Below the pieces are notes generated by a model. The model made no database searches. It was not told where the DNA came from and saw only the letters and a program-made list of their open reading frames with translations. The position numbers and the translations under genes were made by a program. A stretch of 64,000 nt of DNA from Saccharopolyspora_C sp040643635 (GTDB taxonomy: Bacteria > Actinomycetota > Actinomycetes > Mycobacteriales > Pseudonocardiaceae): positions 1 to 64,000 of the forward strand of contig NZ_JBEYUS010000002.1 of NCBI RefSeq assembly GCF_040643635.1. Direction: 5' to 3'. Below are positions 16,077 through 24,345 of the stretch, in pieces (position 1 is the stretch's first letter; each line of letters opens with the position of its first letter).

Positions 16077-16122
16077 TCCACTCCTCTAGTAGTCCGTAAT
16101 TCCGGAATACTAGAGGAGTGGA
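16077..16122 (-). promoter_or_regulatory. Hairpin/operator masking a ribosome-binding site
   Basis: A perfect 15-bp inverted repeat (16077-16091 with 16108-16122) with a 16-nt loop. Read on the minus strand, its 3' arm contains GAGGAG, the ribosome-binding site of the gene starting at 16073, and its 5' arm is the anti-Shine-Dalgarno complement. A second palindrome, ATTCCGGAAT (16099-16108), lies partly in the loop with a different centre. It may be an operator for the cotranscribed ArsR-type regulator, a translational switch, or both. It may also act as a terminator for lipB. Confidence 0.7.
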
Positions 16123-16131
16123 GGGGGTGGG

Positions 16132-16878
16132 TCAGCGCAGGGTCGGATCCAGCGCCAGCGTCACGCCTTCGGCGGTGGGCGCGACCCGCGCGATGTTCGA
16201 CTCCACCACCGGCAGCGCCCCGTCGACCGCGTCCAGCACGTCCTGGCGCACCCAGGGCAGCGCCTCCTCGACCGTGACGTCCCGGCCCAGCTCCGCCGAC
16301 AGCGAGGTGACGCCCGCGTCCCGGATGCCGCACGGCACGATCCGGTCGAACTGGCCCATGTCCGGATCGCAGTTCAGCTCCAGGCCGTGCATCGTCACGC
16401 CGCGCTGCACCCGGATGCCGATCGCGGCGATCTTGCGCTCCGGGCGCGCGCCGTCGGCGGCCAGCCACACGCCGCTGCGGCCCTCGACCCGGCCCGTCTC
16501 CAGGCCGAAGCGGGTGCAGGTGCGGATCAAGGCCTGCTCCAGGCGGCGCACGTAGTCCACGACGTCGATCGGGTCGGCCAGCCCCAGGATCGGGTAGCCC
16601 ACGATCTGCCCCGGCCCGTGCCAAGTGATCTTGCCGCCGCGGTCCACGTCGATCACCGGCGTGCCGTCCTGCGGGCGGTCCTCCGGCTGGGTGCGCTTCC
16701 CGGCGGTGTACACCGACGGGTGCTCCAGCAGCAGCAGGGTGTCCGGACCGGTCTCCTCGGCGCGGCCCGTGGCCAGCTCCCGCTGGAGGTCCCAGGCGTC
16801 CAGGTAGTCGATTCTTCCCAGTTCACGCACGTCGACCGGATCGGCCGAGGCGCGACATGACATCTCCGCGCGACTCAC
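16132..16878 (-). CDS. lipB: Octanoyl-ACP:protein N-octanoyltransferase
   Basis: LipB moves octanoate from acyl carrier protein to lipoyl domains, the first step of lipoate assembly. The 248-residue protein has the family motifs LLLEHPSVYTAGKR, GGKITWHGPGQIVGYP, the catalytic lysine in ERKIAAIGI and the catalytic cysteine in FDRIVPCGIRDAGVTSL. GTG 16878 is preceded at 6 nt by TAGCCT and is taken as a leaderless start; ATG 16863 is an in-frame alternative. It lies on the same strand as lipA but 5.8 kb from it. Downstream is the hairpin that covers the next gene's ribosome-binding site. Upstream are genes of the lipoylated E2 complex. Confidence 0.97.
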   Translation of the reverse strand: MSRAEMSCRASADPVDVRELGRIDYLDAWDLQRELATGRAEETGPDTLLLLEHPSVYTAGKRTQPEDRPQDGTPVIDVDRGGKITWHGPGQIVGYPILGLADPIDVVDYVRRLEQALIRTCTRFGLETGRVEGRSGVWLAADGARPERKIAAIGIRVQRGVTMHGLELNCDPDMGQFDRIVPCGIRDAGVTSLSAELGRDVTVEEALPWVRQDVLDAVDGALPVVESNIARVAPTAEGVTLALDPTLR

Positions 16879-16884
16879 CGGGCC

Positions 16885-16890
16885 AGGCTA
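16885..16890 (-). promoter_or_regulatory. -10 element TAGCCT of lipB (leaderless)
   Basis: On the minus strand TAGCCT ends 6 nt before GTG 16878, identical in hexamer and spacing to the lipA promoter. Confidence 0.65.
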
Positions 16891-16984
16891 CGCCCGGCGT
16901 TTCCGCCCCGGCACCGACCGCCCCGCGCACGTGGCGGCGGCCACCCGGCGCGGCGGCGCGGCTGCCCCGGGACGGGCTCGGGCC

Positions 16985-17869
16985 TCAGAGCACGGCGTCG
17001 AGGGCGGCGTCCAAGGTGGGGTGGGCGAACGGGTAGCCGTGCTCGTCGAGGCGTTCCGGGACCGCGCGCTGCCCGGCCAGCATCGCCTCGTCCGCGGCCT
17101 GGCCCAGCGCCGCGCGGAGCGCGAACTCCGGCACCGTCCACGGCGCGGGCCTGCCCAGCGCCCGGCCCAGCTCCCGGGTGAACTCGGCGTTCGTCACCGG
17201 CGCCGGACCGGTCAGGTTCACCGGACCCGACACCGCCGAGTTCTCCACCAGGAACCGCAGCGCGCCCACCGCGTCGTCCAGCGAGATCCACGGCATGTAC
17301 TGCCGCCCGCCGCCGAGCTTCGCCCCCAGCAGCACCGAGAACAGCGGCTTCAACGCGCCCACCAGCCCGCCCGAGGGCGCCACCACCAGGCCCGTGCGGG
17401 ACATCGCCACGCGGGCGCCCGCACCCACCGCCGCGCTCGTCGCCGCCTCCCACTGCCGGCACAGGTCGGCGAGGAAACCGGTGCCCGCAGGCGCCGACTC
17501 GGTCACCAGCCGGTCCCCGGTGTCGCCGTAGTAGCCGACCGCCGAGCCGTTGACCAGCGCGGGAACGCCGTGCCGGGCCACCGCCTCGGCCAGCAGCGCC
17601 GTGGGCCGCACCCGCGAGGACACCAGCAGTTCCTTGCGCTCGGTGCTCCAGCGGCGGTCCGCGATCCCCGCCCCGCACAGGTTCACCACCGCGTCCGCCC
17701 CGGCCAGGGCGTCCTCGTCCAGCACGCCCTCCGCCGGATCCCAGGTGCGTTCGTCGGGGGCGGCGGCGCGGCGGCGGACCAGCCGCACCACCTCGTGCTC
17801 GCCCTGCCGCAACGCCGCGACGAGACTCGTGCCGATCAACCCGGACGAACCGGCGATTACCACGCGCAT
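16985..17869 (-). CDS. TIGR01777 family epimerase-like oxidoreductase
   Basis: A 294-residue extended-SDR relative with the N-terminal dinucleotide motif IAGSSGLIGTSL, VVNLCGAGIADRRWS, the NGSAVGYYGD segment and MPWISLDDAVGAL, all typical of the TIGR01777/DUF1731 family (YfcH, SULA-like). The family's biochemical role is unknown; some members link to cell division. The start ATG 17869 has a GGGGAC ribosome-binding site; a frame extending to 17953 runs into the upstream terminator. It reads in the same direction as sucB but lies past the sucB terminator, so it may have its own promoter. From memory, the same neighbour order occurs in mycobacteria (Rv2215-Rv2216-lipB). Confidence 0.92.
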   Translation of the reverse strand: MRVVIAGSSGLIGTSLVAALRQGEHEVVRLVRRRAAAPDERTWDPAEGVLDEDALAGADAVVNLCGAGIADRRWSTERKELLVSSRVRPTALLAEAVARHGVPALVNGSAVGYYGDTGDRLVTESAPAGTGFLADLCRQWEAATSAAVGAGARVAMSRTGLVVAPSGGLVGALKPLFSVLLGAKLGGGRQYMPWISLDDAVGALRFLVENSAVSGPVNLTGPAPVTNAEFTRELGRALGRPAPWTVPEFALRAALGQAADEAMLAGQRAVPERLDEHGYPFAHPTLDAALDAVL

Positions 17870-17936
17870 GTCCCCGATGGTCCCGCACCGATCTTCCGCG
17901 CGCGATGGTTTCGCCCGCTCGAACGGCCCCGGAACG

Positions 17937-17976
17937 CGGCGAGGGCCGCCCACCCGCAGGTGGACGGCCCTCGCCG
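17937..17976 (-). terminator. Terminator after sucB
   Basis: A perfect 12-bp inverted repeat (17937-17948 with 17965-17976), extended inside by CCACC/GGTGG around a cgca loop. It lies 17 bp past the sucB stop on the minus strand. Confidence 0.85.
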
Positions 17977-17992
17977 TGGCATCGGAGCCGGA

Positions 17993-19729
17993 TCAGATCC
18001 CGAGGTCGGCCTCGAAGGCGCCTTCCTCCAGCCGCTGCTTCAGCGTGGTGAGGAACCGGGCCGCGTCCGCGCCGTCGACCAGCCGGTGGTCGTAGGACAG
18101 CGCCAGGTACACCATCGACCGGATCGCGATCGTGTCGCCGCCGTTGTCGTCGGAGACCACCACGGGCCGCTTCACGACGCTGCCCGTGCCCAGCATGCCC
18201 ACCTGCGGCGGGTTCAGGATCGGGGTGTCGAACAGCGCGCCGCGGCTGCCGGTGTTGGTGATGGTGAACGTGCCCCCGGAGAGCTCGTCCGGCTTGAGCT
18301 TGTTGTTCCGGGTGCGCTCGGCCACGTCGGAGATCTTGCGGGCCAGGCCGCCGAGGTTCAGGTCCCCGGCGTCGTGGATCACCGGCGAGACCAGCCCGCG
18401 CGGGGTGTCCACGGCGATCGAGAGGTGCTCGGCCGCGTGGTAGGTGATCTCCTTGCTCTCCTCGTTGACCGAGGCGTTCACCTTCGGGTGCAGCTTCAGC
18501 GCCTCGGCGGCGGCCTTCGCGAAGAACGGCAGGAAGGACAGCTTCACGCCCTCCGCCGCTTCGAAGGAGGCCTTCGCCTGCTGGCGCAGCTTGGCGATGC
18601 GGGTGACGTCGACCTCGATCACCGTGGTGAGCTGCGCGGCGGTCTGCAGCGACTCGACCATGCGGCGGGCCAGCAGCTGGCGCAGCCTGGACATCTGCTG
18701 CGTGGTGCCGCGCAGCGCCTCCGCCTCGTCCGAGGACGCGGGCTGCGCCGGGGCCGCGGGCTTCGCGGCGGCCGGAGCGGCGGCGGGCTTCGCCTTGGCG
18801 GCGTCGACCGCGGCCTGCACGTCCTGCTTGCGGATGCGGCCGCCGACACCGCTGCCCTTGATGGTGGACAGGTCGATGCCGTGCTGGTTGGCGAGCTTGC
18901 GCACCAGCGGCGTCACGTACGGCGTGCTGCCGGACGGGCCGGACTGCTGGGCCGCGGGGGCCTGCTGCGCGGCGGGCTCGGCGGGAGCCGCGGGAGCCGC
19001 AGGCTGCGCCGGGGCGGCCGGGGCCTGCGCCGCGGGTTCCGGCTTCGGCTCCGGAGCGGGTGCGGCGGGGGCGGGGGCCGGTTCCGGCGCGGCGGGCGCG
19101 GCCGGGGCGGCGCCCTGCTCGCCGATCACGGCCAGCTTCCCGCCGACCTCGACGGTGTCGTCCTCGCCGGCGGCGATCTCGAGCAGCGTGCCCGCGACCG
19201 GCGACGGGATCTCGGTGTCGACCTTGTCGGTGGAGACCTCCAGCAGCGGTTCGTCGACCTCGACCGAGTCGCCGACCTGCTTGAGCCACCGGGTGATGGT
19301 GCCCTCGCTGACGCTCTCGCCGAGCGCGGGCATCGGCACCTCGGTGCCCTGCGCCGAACCGCCGGAGGCGGCGGGCGCTGCGGGCTGCTCGGCCGGGGCC
19401 TGCTGCTCCTGGGCGGGGGCGGCTTCCTGCGCCGGGGCGGGCGCCTCGGCGGGGGCCTGCTGCGGCGCGGGGGCGGAGCCCGAGTCGTCGGCGCTGTCAC
19501 CGATGACGGCGAGCTCACCGCCGATCTCCACCGTGTCGTCCTCCTCGGCGACGATGCGCTGCAGCACACCGGCGGCGGGGGACGGGATCTCGGTGTCGAC
19601 CTTGTCGGTGGAGACCTCCAGCAGGGGCTCGTCGACCTCGACGGTGTCGCCGACCTGCTTGAGCCACCTGGTGATCGTGCCCTCGCTGACGCTTTCGCCT
19701 AGCGCGGGCATCTGGACGGAGAAGGACAT
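17993..19729 (-). CDS. sucB: 2-oxo acid dehydrogenase E2 component (dihydrolipoamide acyltransferase)
   Basis: The E2 core of a 2-oxo acid dehydrogenase complex; it carries acyl groups on lipoyl arms. The 578-residue protein has two lipoyl domains (about residues 1-76 and 131-206), each with the DKVDTE lipoylation site (K43 in the first). They are joined by long Ala/Pro linkers. A peripheral E1/E3-binding domain (YVTPLVRKLANQHGIDL) and a catalytic domain with the DHRLVDG active-site motif near the C-terminus follow. In mycobacteria the orthologous protein (DlaT) serves pyruvate dehydrogenase and peroxynitrite reductase, so the sucB name is conventional. It lies 61 bp downstream of lpd (E3) on the same strand, forming an operon that ends at the hairpin at 17937-17976. 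Confidence 0.97.
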   Translation of the reverse strand: MSFSVQMPALGESVSEGTITRWLKQVGDTVEVDEPLLEVSTDKVDTEIPSPAAGVLQRIVAEEDDTVEIGGELAVIGDSADDSGSAPAPQQAPAEAPAPAQEAAPAQEQQAPAEQPAAPAASGGSAQGTEVPMPALGESVSEGTITRWLKQVGDSVEVDEPLLEVSTDKVDTEIPSPVAGTLLEIAAGEDDTVEVGGKLAVIGEQGAAPAAPAAPEPAPAPAAPAPEPKPEPAAQAPAAPAQPAAPAAPAEPAAQQAPAAQQSGPSGSTPYVTPLVRKLANQHGIDLSTIKGSGVGGRIRKQDVQAAVDAAKAKPAAAPAAAKPAAPAQPASSDEAEALRGTTQQMSRLRQLLARRMVESLQTAAQLTTVIEVDVTRIAKLRQQAKASFEAAEGVKLSFLPFFAKAAAEALKLHPKVNASVNEESKEITYHAAEHLSIAVDTPRGLVSPVIHDAGDLNLGGLARKISDVAERTRNNKLKPDELSGGTFTITNTGSRGALFDTPILNPPQVGMLGTGSVVKRPVVVSDDNGGDTIAIRSMVYLALSYDHRLVDGADAARFLTTLKQRLEEGAFEADLGI

Positions 19730-19790
19730 CGCTCGCGGACTCCTCGTGCGGTGTGGCGGGGTGCTGTGCTGGTGCGGGAAGCGGACCGGG

Positions 19791-21161
19791 TCAGCCGTGG
19801 ACGTGCAGCGGCTTGCCGGCCAGGGCGAGGTGCGCCTCGCCGAGGGCCTCGGTCTGCGTGGGGTGGGCGTGCACCAGCGGTGCCACGTCCTCGGGCAGCG
19901 CCTCCCAGTTGTAGATCAACTGGGCTTCGCCGATGAGCTCGCCGACCCGGTCACCGACCAGGTGCAGGCCGAGCACCGGCCCGTCGGTGGCGCGGACCAG
20001 CTTCACCGCGCCCGCCGTCTTGAGGATCTGGCTCTTGCCGTTGCCGGCGAGGTCGTAGGTGAAGGTCTGCACCGAGCCGTACTGCTCCTTGGCAGCGCTC
20101 TCGGTCAGGCCCACCGAGGCGACCTCGGGGTGGCTGTAGGTGACGCGCGGGATGCCCGCCTCGTCGATCGCCTGCGGGTTCTGGCCCGCGATCTCCTCGG
20201 CGACGAAGATGCCCTGCTGGAAACCGCGGTGCGCGAGCTGCAGGCCGGGCACGATGTCGCCGACCGCGTACACGCCCGGCAGGCTGGTGCGCAGCCGGTC
20301 GTCGGTGACGACGAAGCCGCGCTCCAGCTGGACGCCCGCGTCCTCGTAGCCGTGGCCCGCGGTGTTCGGACCGCGGCCGACGGCCACCAGCAGCACGTCC
20401 GCGTCGAGCTGGTCGCCGTTCTCCAGGCTCACCGAGACGCCGGAGTCGGTCTGGGAGGCACCGGTGAACTTGACGCCGGTCTTGAACTTGATGCCGCGCT
20501 TGCGGAACGCGCGCTCCAGCTGCTTGGAGGCGAACTCGTCCTCGTTCGGCACCAGGTGCGGCAGGGCCTCGACGATGGTCACCTCGGCGCCGAAGGAGCG
20601 CCACACGCTGGCGAACTCGACGCCGATGACGCCGCCGCCGAGCACGACGACCTTCTCCGGCACGAAGTCCAGGTTCAGCGCCTGCTCGCTGGCGATGACG
20701 CGGCCGCCGAGCTCCAGGCCGGGCAGCGACTTGGAGTAGGAACCGGTCGCCAGCACGACGTTCTTGCCGGTGTAGCGGGTGCCGTCGACCTCGACGGTGT
20801 TCTTGTCGACGAGCGTGCCCGCGCCGTCGACCAGGGTCACCTTGTGCGCCTTGGCCAAGCCCTGCAAGCCCTTGTAGAGCTTGCCGACGACACCGTCCTT
20901 GTAGGAGTTCACCCCCGCGATGTCGATGCCCTCCAGCGAGGTCTTCACCCCGAACTGGTCGCCATCGCGCGCGGAGTCGGCGACCTCCGCGGCGTGCAGG
21001 AGAGCCTTCGTGGGAATGCACCCGCGGTGCAGGCAGGTTCCCCCGAGCTTGTCCTTTTCGATGAGGACGACGGACAGGCCCAGCTCAGCCGCGCGGAAAG
21101 CGCAGGCGTAGCCGCCCGAACCGCCGCCGAGAATGACCAGATCGGCGGACGTGTCGGTCAC
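19791..21161 (-). CDS. lpd: Dihydrolipoyl dehydrogenase (E3)
   Basis: Lpd reoxidises the dihydrolipoyl arms of E2, passing electrons through FAD to NAD+. Clear features are the N-terminal FAD motif LGGGSGGYACAFRAAELG, the redox disulfide GGTCLHRGCIPTK, the second nucleotide motif VVLGGGVIGVEFAS, and the catalytic HPTQTE near the C-terminus. Start GTG 21161 is chosen because GAGGAG (21173-21168) is exactly 6 nt away, giving 456 residues; ATG 21182 is an alternative adding seven residues. It precedes sucB, and together with lipA/lipB the window encodes E2, E3 and the cofactor pathway. No E1 gene lies in the window. Confidence 0.97.
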   Translation of the reverse strand: MTDTSADLVILGGGSGGYACAFRAAELGLSVVLIEKDKLGGTCLHRGCIPTKALLHAAEVADSARDGDQFGVKTSLEGIDIAGVNSYKDGVVGKLYKGLQGLAKAHKVTLVDGAGTLVDKNTVEVDGTRYTGKNVVLATGSYSKSLPGLELGGRVIASEQALNLDFVPEKVVVLGGGVIGVEFASVWRSFGAEVTIVEALPHLVPNEDEFASKQLERAFRKRGIKFKTGVKFTGASQTDSGVSVSLENGDQLDADVLLVAVGRGPNTAGHGYEDAGVQLERGFVVTDDRLRTSLPGVYAVGDIVPGLQLAHRGFQQGIFVAEEIAGQNPQAIDEAGIPRVTYSHPEVASVGLTESAAKEQYGSVQTFTYDLAGNGKSQILKTAGAVKLVRATDGPVLGLHLVGDRVGELIGEAQLIYNWEALPEDVAPLVHAHPTQTEALGEAHLALAGKPLHVHG

Positions 21162-21316
21162 TTCGCACTCCTCGACAGCCATCGTTGAATCGCTGAGGTG
21201 CCGCCCGGCCCGGCTGTCGCGCGAGGCGCGGAACACCTGGCAGCCATCTTGTCACCACCCGTTGGGACGACGCGACGTGGGCTCGCTCTGATCGCGCGAA
21301 CGTGCCCGATCCCACT

Positions 21317-21335
21317 GAATCGTTTTTTCCGATTC
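21317..21335. promoter_or_regulatory. Inverted repeat GAATCG-n7-CGATTC upstream of lpd
   Basis: GAATCG (21317-21322) and CGATTC (21330-21335) flank a T-rich 7-nt loop in the gap between lpd and the divergent small gene. It could be an operator. No regulator is implied by the sequence. Confidence 0.35.
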
Positions 21336-21473
21336 TCAGCTTCGTCACAGGCGCTCGATGGCATCATCGCGAACGGGGGCACCGGTTTTCCGGAGGTGTC
21401 TCCGAGCGCGGCCGCGCGCAGGTGAATCGAATCCGTGGCCGCGCTTCCAGCGGACGCGGGGAGGGCGGATTCC

Positions 21474-21815
21474 GTGGGTCTGTTCGATCGTTTCCGGCGG
21501 CGGCGCACCACCGGCCGTCCCGCCGACTCGCGCGACACCGAGCACCTGCGGGCCTGGGCGCAGCAGCGGCACGGTGTCGAGGCGTTCGTCGAACCCCGCA
21601 CCACCGTCACCGAGACCACGGTGCTGCTGGTCGCGCACGACGGGGAGTGGACCCGGCGCCGCGTCGCGGGCCCGGAGGCGGCGTTCCGCTTCGCCCGCAA
21701 GCAGGGGATGCCCTGCTACGAGGTGGCGAAACTCGGCTATCCGCAGCGGATGCGCGACTACCAGGCCCGGCAGCGGGTCTTACGCGACCGGCAGCACCGC
21801 CGCGACCTGGGCTGA
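21474..21815 (+). CDS. Small conserved actinobacterial protein, function unknown
   Basis: A 113-residue soluble protein beginning GLFDRFRRRRTTGRPADSRD. It contains HLRAWAQQRHGVEAFVEPRTTVTETTVLLVAHDGEWTRRR and then AFRFARKQGMPCYEVAKLGYPQRMRDYQ. I recall similar short proteins in many actinomycetes, sometimes labelled oxidoreductase without evidence. There is no cofactor motif; a single cysteine sits in GMPCYEV. GTG 21474 is preferred, with GGGGAGGG 9 nt upstream; the frame is open from an earlier ATG at 21435. It is divergent from lpd and convergent with the OsmC gene, with five bases between stop codons. Confidence 0.8.
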   Translation: MGLFDRFRRRRTTGRPADSRDTEHLRAWAQQRHGVEAFVEPRTTVTETTVLLVAHDGEWTRRRVAGPEAAFRFARKQGMPCYEVAKLGYPQRMRDYQARQRVLRDRQHRRDLG

Positions 21816-21820
21816 GCCCG

Positions 21821-22333
21821 TCAGTTCGCGACGCGGGTGGACGGCGTCAGCCGCACCGGGAAGTTCAGCGACTTCGAGATGTAGCAGAGCTCGTGCGCGC
21901 GCTCGTGCAGCGCTTCCGCGACGTCCACGCTGGCCAGGTCCTCGACCGTGACCTCCGGGTGGAGCACCACTTCCCGGAACCCGCCCGAACCGTCGGCGTT
22001 CTCCGCCAGCTCGCCCTGCGCGCGGTCGTGGTAGCCGACCACCACGACGCCGCACTCCGCGGCCAGGTGCAGGAACCACAGCATGTGGCACTGCGACAGG
22101 GCCGCGATGAGCAGCTCCTCCGGGTTGTACCGGTCCGCGTCGCCGAGGAACGCCGGGTCCGCGGAGGCCTCGATGGTGTTCTTGCCCGCGGAACGCACCT
22201 CGTGGGTGCGCTCGTAGCTGCGGTAGCTGCTGGTGCCCGCGCCGGTGTTCCCGGTCCACACCACTTCGACCGCGAAACCGTGCCGCGCAGGCCCGGGGGT
22301 GGTCGGCTGCTGCTCGCTCGTTTCGCTCACCAC
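21821..22333 (-). CDS. OsmC/Ohr family protein
   Basis: A 170-residue member of the OsmC/Ohr superfamily of thiol peroxidases that reduce organic hydroperoxides. The family core is visible: NPEELLIAALSQCHMLWFLHLA gives the first redox cysteine on the long central helix, and LCYISKSLNFPV gives the second cysteine near the C-terminus, together with ADPAFLGDADRYNPEE. It is closer to the YhfA/OsmC-like branch than to Ohr. Tandem GTG codons at 22333 and 22330 leave the exact start open. It is convergent with the small gene at 21474 and reads towards lpd. Peroxide defence next to lpd, an electron supplier for peroxidases, is plausible but unproven. Confidence 0.9.
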   Translation of the reverse strand: MVSETSEQQPTTPGPARHGFAVEVVWTGNTGAGTSSYRSYERTHEVRSAGKNTIEASADPAFLGDADRYNPEELLIAALSQCHMLWFLHLAAECGVVVVGYHDRAQGELAENADGSGGFREVVLHPEVTVEDLASVDVAEALHERAHELCYISKSLNFPVRLTPSTRVAN

Positions 22334-22417
22334 CCCATCCTGGCATCGCGGGGCAGGGCCGTGGTGATCCCTTTGAGACCGGGCTCACACCGTTCCCGCA
22401 CGTGGCGCGGACGACGA

Positions 22418-22447
22418 ACGGCCCGCCGAGCGCACTCGGCGGGCCGT
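22418..22447 (-). terminator. pepA terminator
   Basis: A perfect 13-bp inverted repeat (22418-22430 with 22435-22447) with a cgca tetraloop, directly after the pepA stop on the minus strand. Confidence 0.85.
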
Positions 22448-22461
22448 CCAGGGGGCCTTCG

Positions 22462-23952
22462 TCAGCCGTTCTCGGCGATGTCGGCGAGCACCGCCGCGAT
22501 CGTGCGCACCGGGACGCCGGTGCCGCCCTTCGCGGTGTAGCCGTGCGGCGAGTTCGTGTTGTACGCCGGGCCGGCCACGTCGATGTGCGCCCAGGGCAGG
22601 CCGTCGCGGACGAACTCCTTCAGGAACAGGCCCGCGGTGAGCATGCCGCCCCAGCGGTGCCCGGCCACGTTCGCCAGGTCGGCGAGCTTGGAGTCCAGGT
22701 CGCCGCGCATGTCCTCCGGCAGCGGCATCGGCCAGGCGCCCTCACCGGTGGCCTGCGAGAGCTTCGCGACGCGGTCGCGGAAGTCCTCGTCGCCCATCAC
22801 GGCGGGGGTGCGCTTGCCCAGGGCCACCACCTGCGCGCCGGTCAGCGTGGAGGTCTCGATCAGGTAGTCCGGCTCGTCCTCGCCCGCGCGCACGATCGCG
22901 TCGGCCAGGATCAACCGGCCCTCGGCGTCGGTGTTGAGGACCTCGACGGTCTTGCCGCCGTACATGCTCAGCACGTCGCCGGGCCGGTACGCGGTGCCGG
23001 AGGGCATGTTCTCCACCATCGGCACCGTGGCGGTCACGTCCAGCGGGTAGTTCAGCTTCGAGACCAGCACCATCGTGGCGATCACCGCGGCGGCACCGGA
23101 CATGTCCGAGGTCATCTCGTCCATCGAGGCGGCGGGCTTCAGCGAGATGCCGCCGGTGTCGAAGGTGACGCCCTTGCCGACGAGCGCGACCTTCTTCGAC
23201 GCCTTCGGGCCCTTGTGCCGCAGCCGCACCAGGCGCGGCGGGCGGCTCGAACCGCAGCCGACGCCGAGGATGCCGCCGTAGCCGCCCTTGCGCAGCGCCG
23301 CCTCGTCGAGCACCTCGACCTCGAGCCCGGCGGAGCGGGCCAGCTCGCTCGCGCGGTCCGCGAACGAACCCGGGTACAGGTCGTTCGGCGGGGTGTTGAT
23401 CAGGTCGCGGGCGATGGTGACGGACTCGCCGATGGCGGTGCCGCCCTTGAGCGCGTGCTTGGCGGCGTCGTCCTTCGCGTCCGGCACGATCAGGTCGACC
23501 TGGTTCACCGGGTCGTCGCCCGGCTCGGACTTGTACTTGCGGAACGAGTAGGCGCCCAGCACGGTGCCCTGCACCGCGGCGCCCAGGTCCAGCGCGCCCA
23601 GGGTGGTCGCGGCGTGCGCGACCCCGCTCAGCGCGCGGGCCGCGGCGCCCGCGGCGCGGCGCACCTGCTCACCGGTGGGGGAATCGCCGGTGACCTTGCC
23701 GAGCCCGACGGCCAGCAGGACGTCCGCGCGCAGCCCGGAACCCGCGGGCAGCTTCACGACCTCCTCGGCCTTGCCGGTGGCGCCGAGCGTCGCGAGCACC
23801 TTCGCCAGGTCGCCGTCGAAGGCCGCGGCCACCTCGTCGCCGCCGGGCGCGATCTCCGGGCCGTCCGCGCCGGCGAGGGTGCCGATGACCAGGACGTCCG
23901 CGGTGAGTTTGGCGGCTTTGGTATCGGTGAGGGCGAGTTTCGGCGTGCTCAC
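22462..23952 (-). CDS. pepA: Leucyl aminopeptidase (M17)
   Basis: A cytosolic hexameric aminopeptidase with two zinc or manganese ions per site that removes N-terminal residues from peptides. The 496-residue protein carries the M17 signature NTDAEGRLILADA and the metal/catalytic block VGKGVTFDTGGISLKP. The MSGAAAVIATM helix and C-terminal HIDVAGPAYN are also typical. The N-terminal macro-like domain spans about residues 1-160. Start GTG 23952 follows a GGAGG at an 8-nt spacing on the minus strand. It ends with a strong terminator. In mycobacteria the orthologue (pepB) lies in the same region near dlaT, from memory. Confidence 0.97.
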   Translation of the reverse strand: MSTPKLALTDTKAAKLTADVLVIGTLAGADGPEIAPGGDEVAAAFDGDLAKVLATLGATGKAEEVVKLPAGSGLRADVLLAVGLGKVTGDSPTGEQVRRAAGAAARALSGVAHAATTLGALDLGAAVQGTVLGAYSFRKYKSEPGDDPVNQVDLIVPDAKDDAAKHALKGGTAIGESVTIARDLINTPPNDLYPGSFADRASELARSAGLEVEVLDEAALRKGGYGGILGVGCGSSRPPRLVRLRHKGPKASKKVALVGKGVTFDTGGISLKPAASMDEMTSDMSGAAAVIATMVLVSKLNYPLDVTATVPMVENMPSGTAYRPGDVLSMYGGKTVEVLNTDAEGRLILADAIVRAGEDEPDYLIETSTLTGAQVVALGKRTPAVMGDEDFRDRVAKLSQATGEGAWPMPLPEDMRGDLDSKLADLANVAGHRWGGMLTAGLFLKEFVRDGLPWAHIDVAGPAYNTNSPHGYTAKGGTGVPVRTIAAVLADIAENG

Positions 23953-24345
23953 GTGTGTTTCCTCCGGGCGGTGTCGCCATCGATGGGGTGTCGGACGCGG
24001 GAACCGTCCCCGGCCGGCCTGACCTGCTCGGCGGCCGTCCCGCGACCGCCACTGTAGATCGGGTGGGCCGCGGTGGGTCCGACAGGCGGTTGCGGGGACC
24101 GACCGCGCCGCACGCCCGAGCTTAGCGCTGCGCCGATCAGTGCCAGCGGTTTTCCCGCGGCGGAGCGCGTCGGCGGGGGAAAGCGCACCGGGACGGGCCG
24201 GTGCCGGTGCGTAGGCTGGGGCGTCGCGGACCCGGGTGCGACCGGCCGCGCGGTGCCCGCCCGGGCCGCCGCCGCGGACGCCTCCCGGTCGGCGTCGACC
24301 GGCAGGCGGCTGCCGGTGGGGACCGCGTTCTGCAAAGGTGGGCGA
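23953..24345. other. Divergent intergenic region pepA/permease
   Basis: About 390 bp without a credible gene. It holds the pepA ribosome-binding site near 23960 and a -10-like TAGGCT at 24212-24217 reading towards the permease. That would give a 5' leader of about 120 nt for the permease. I could not recognise a riboswitch in that leader. Confidence 0.45.
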
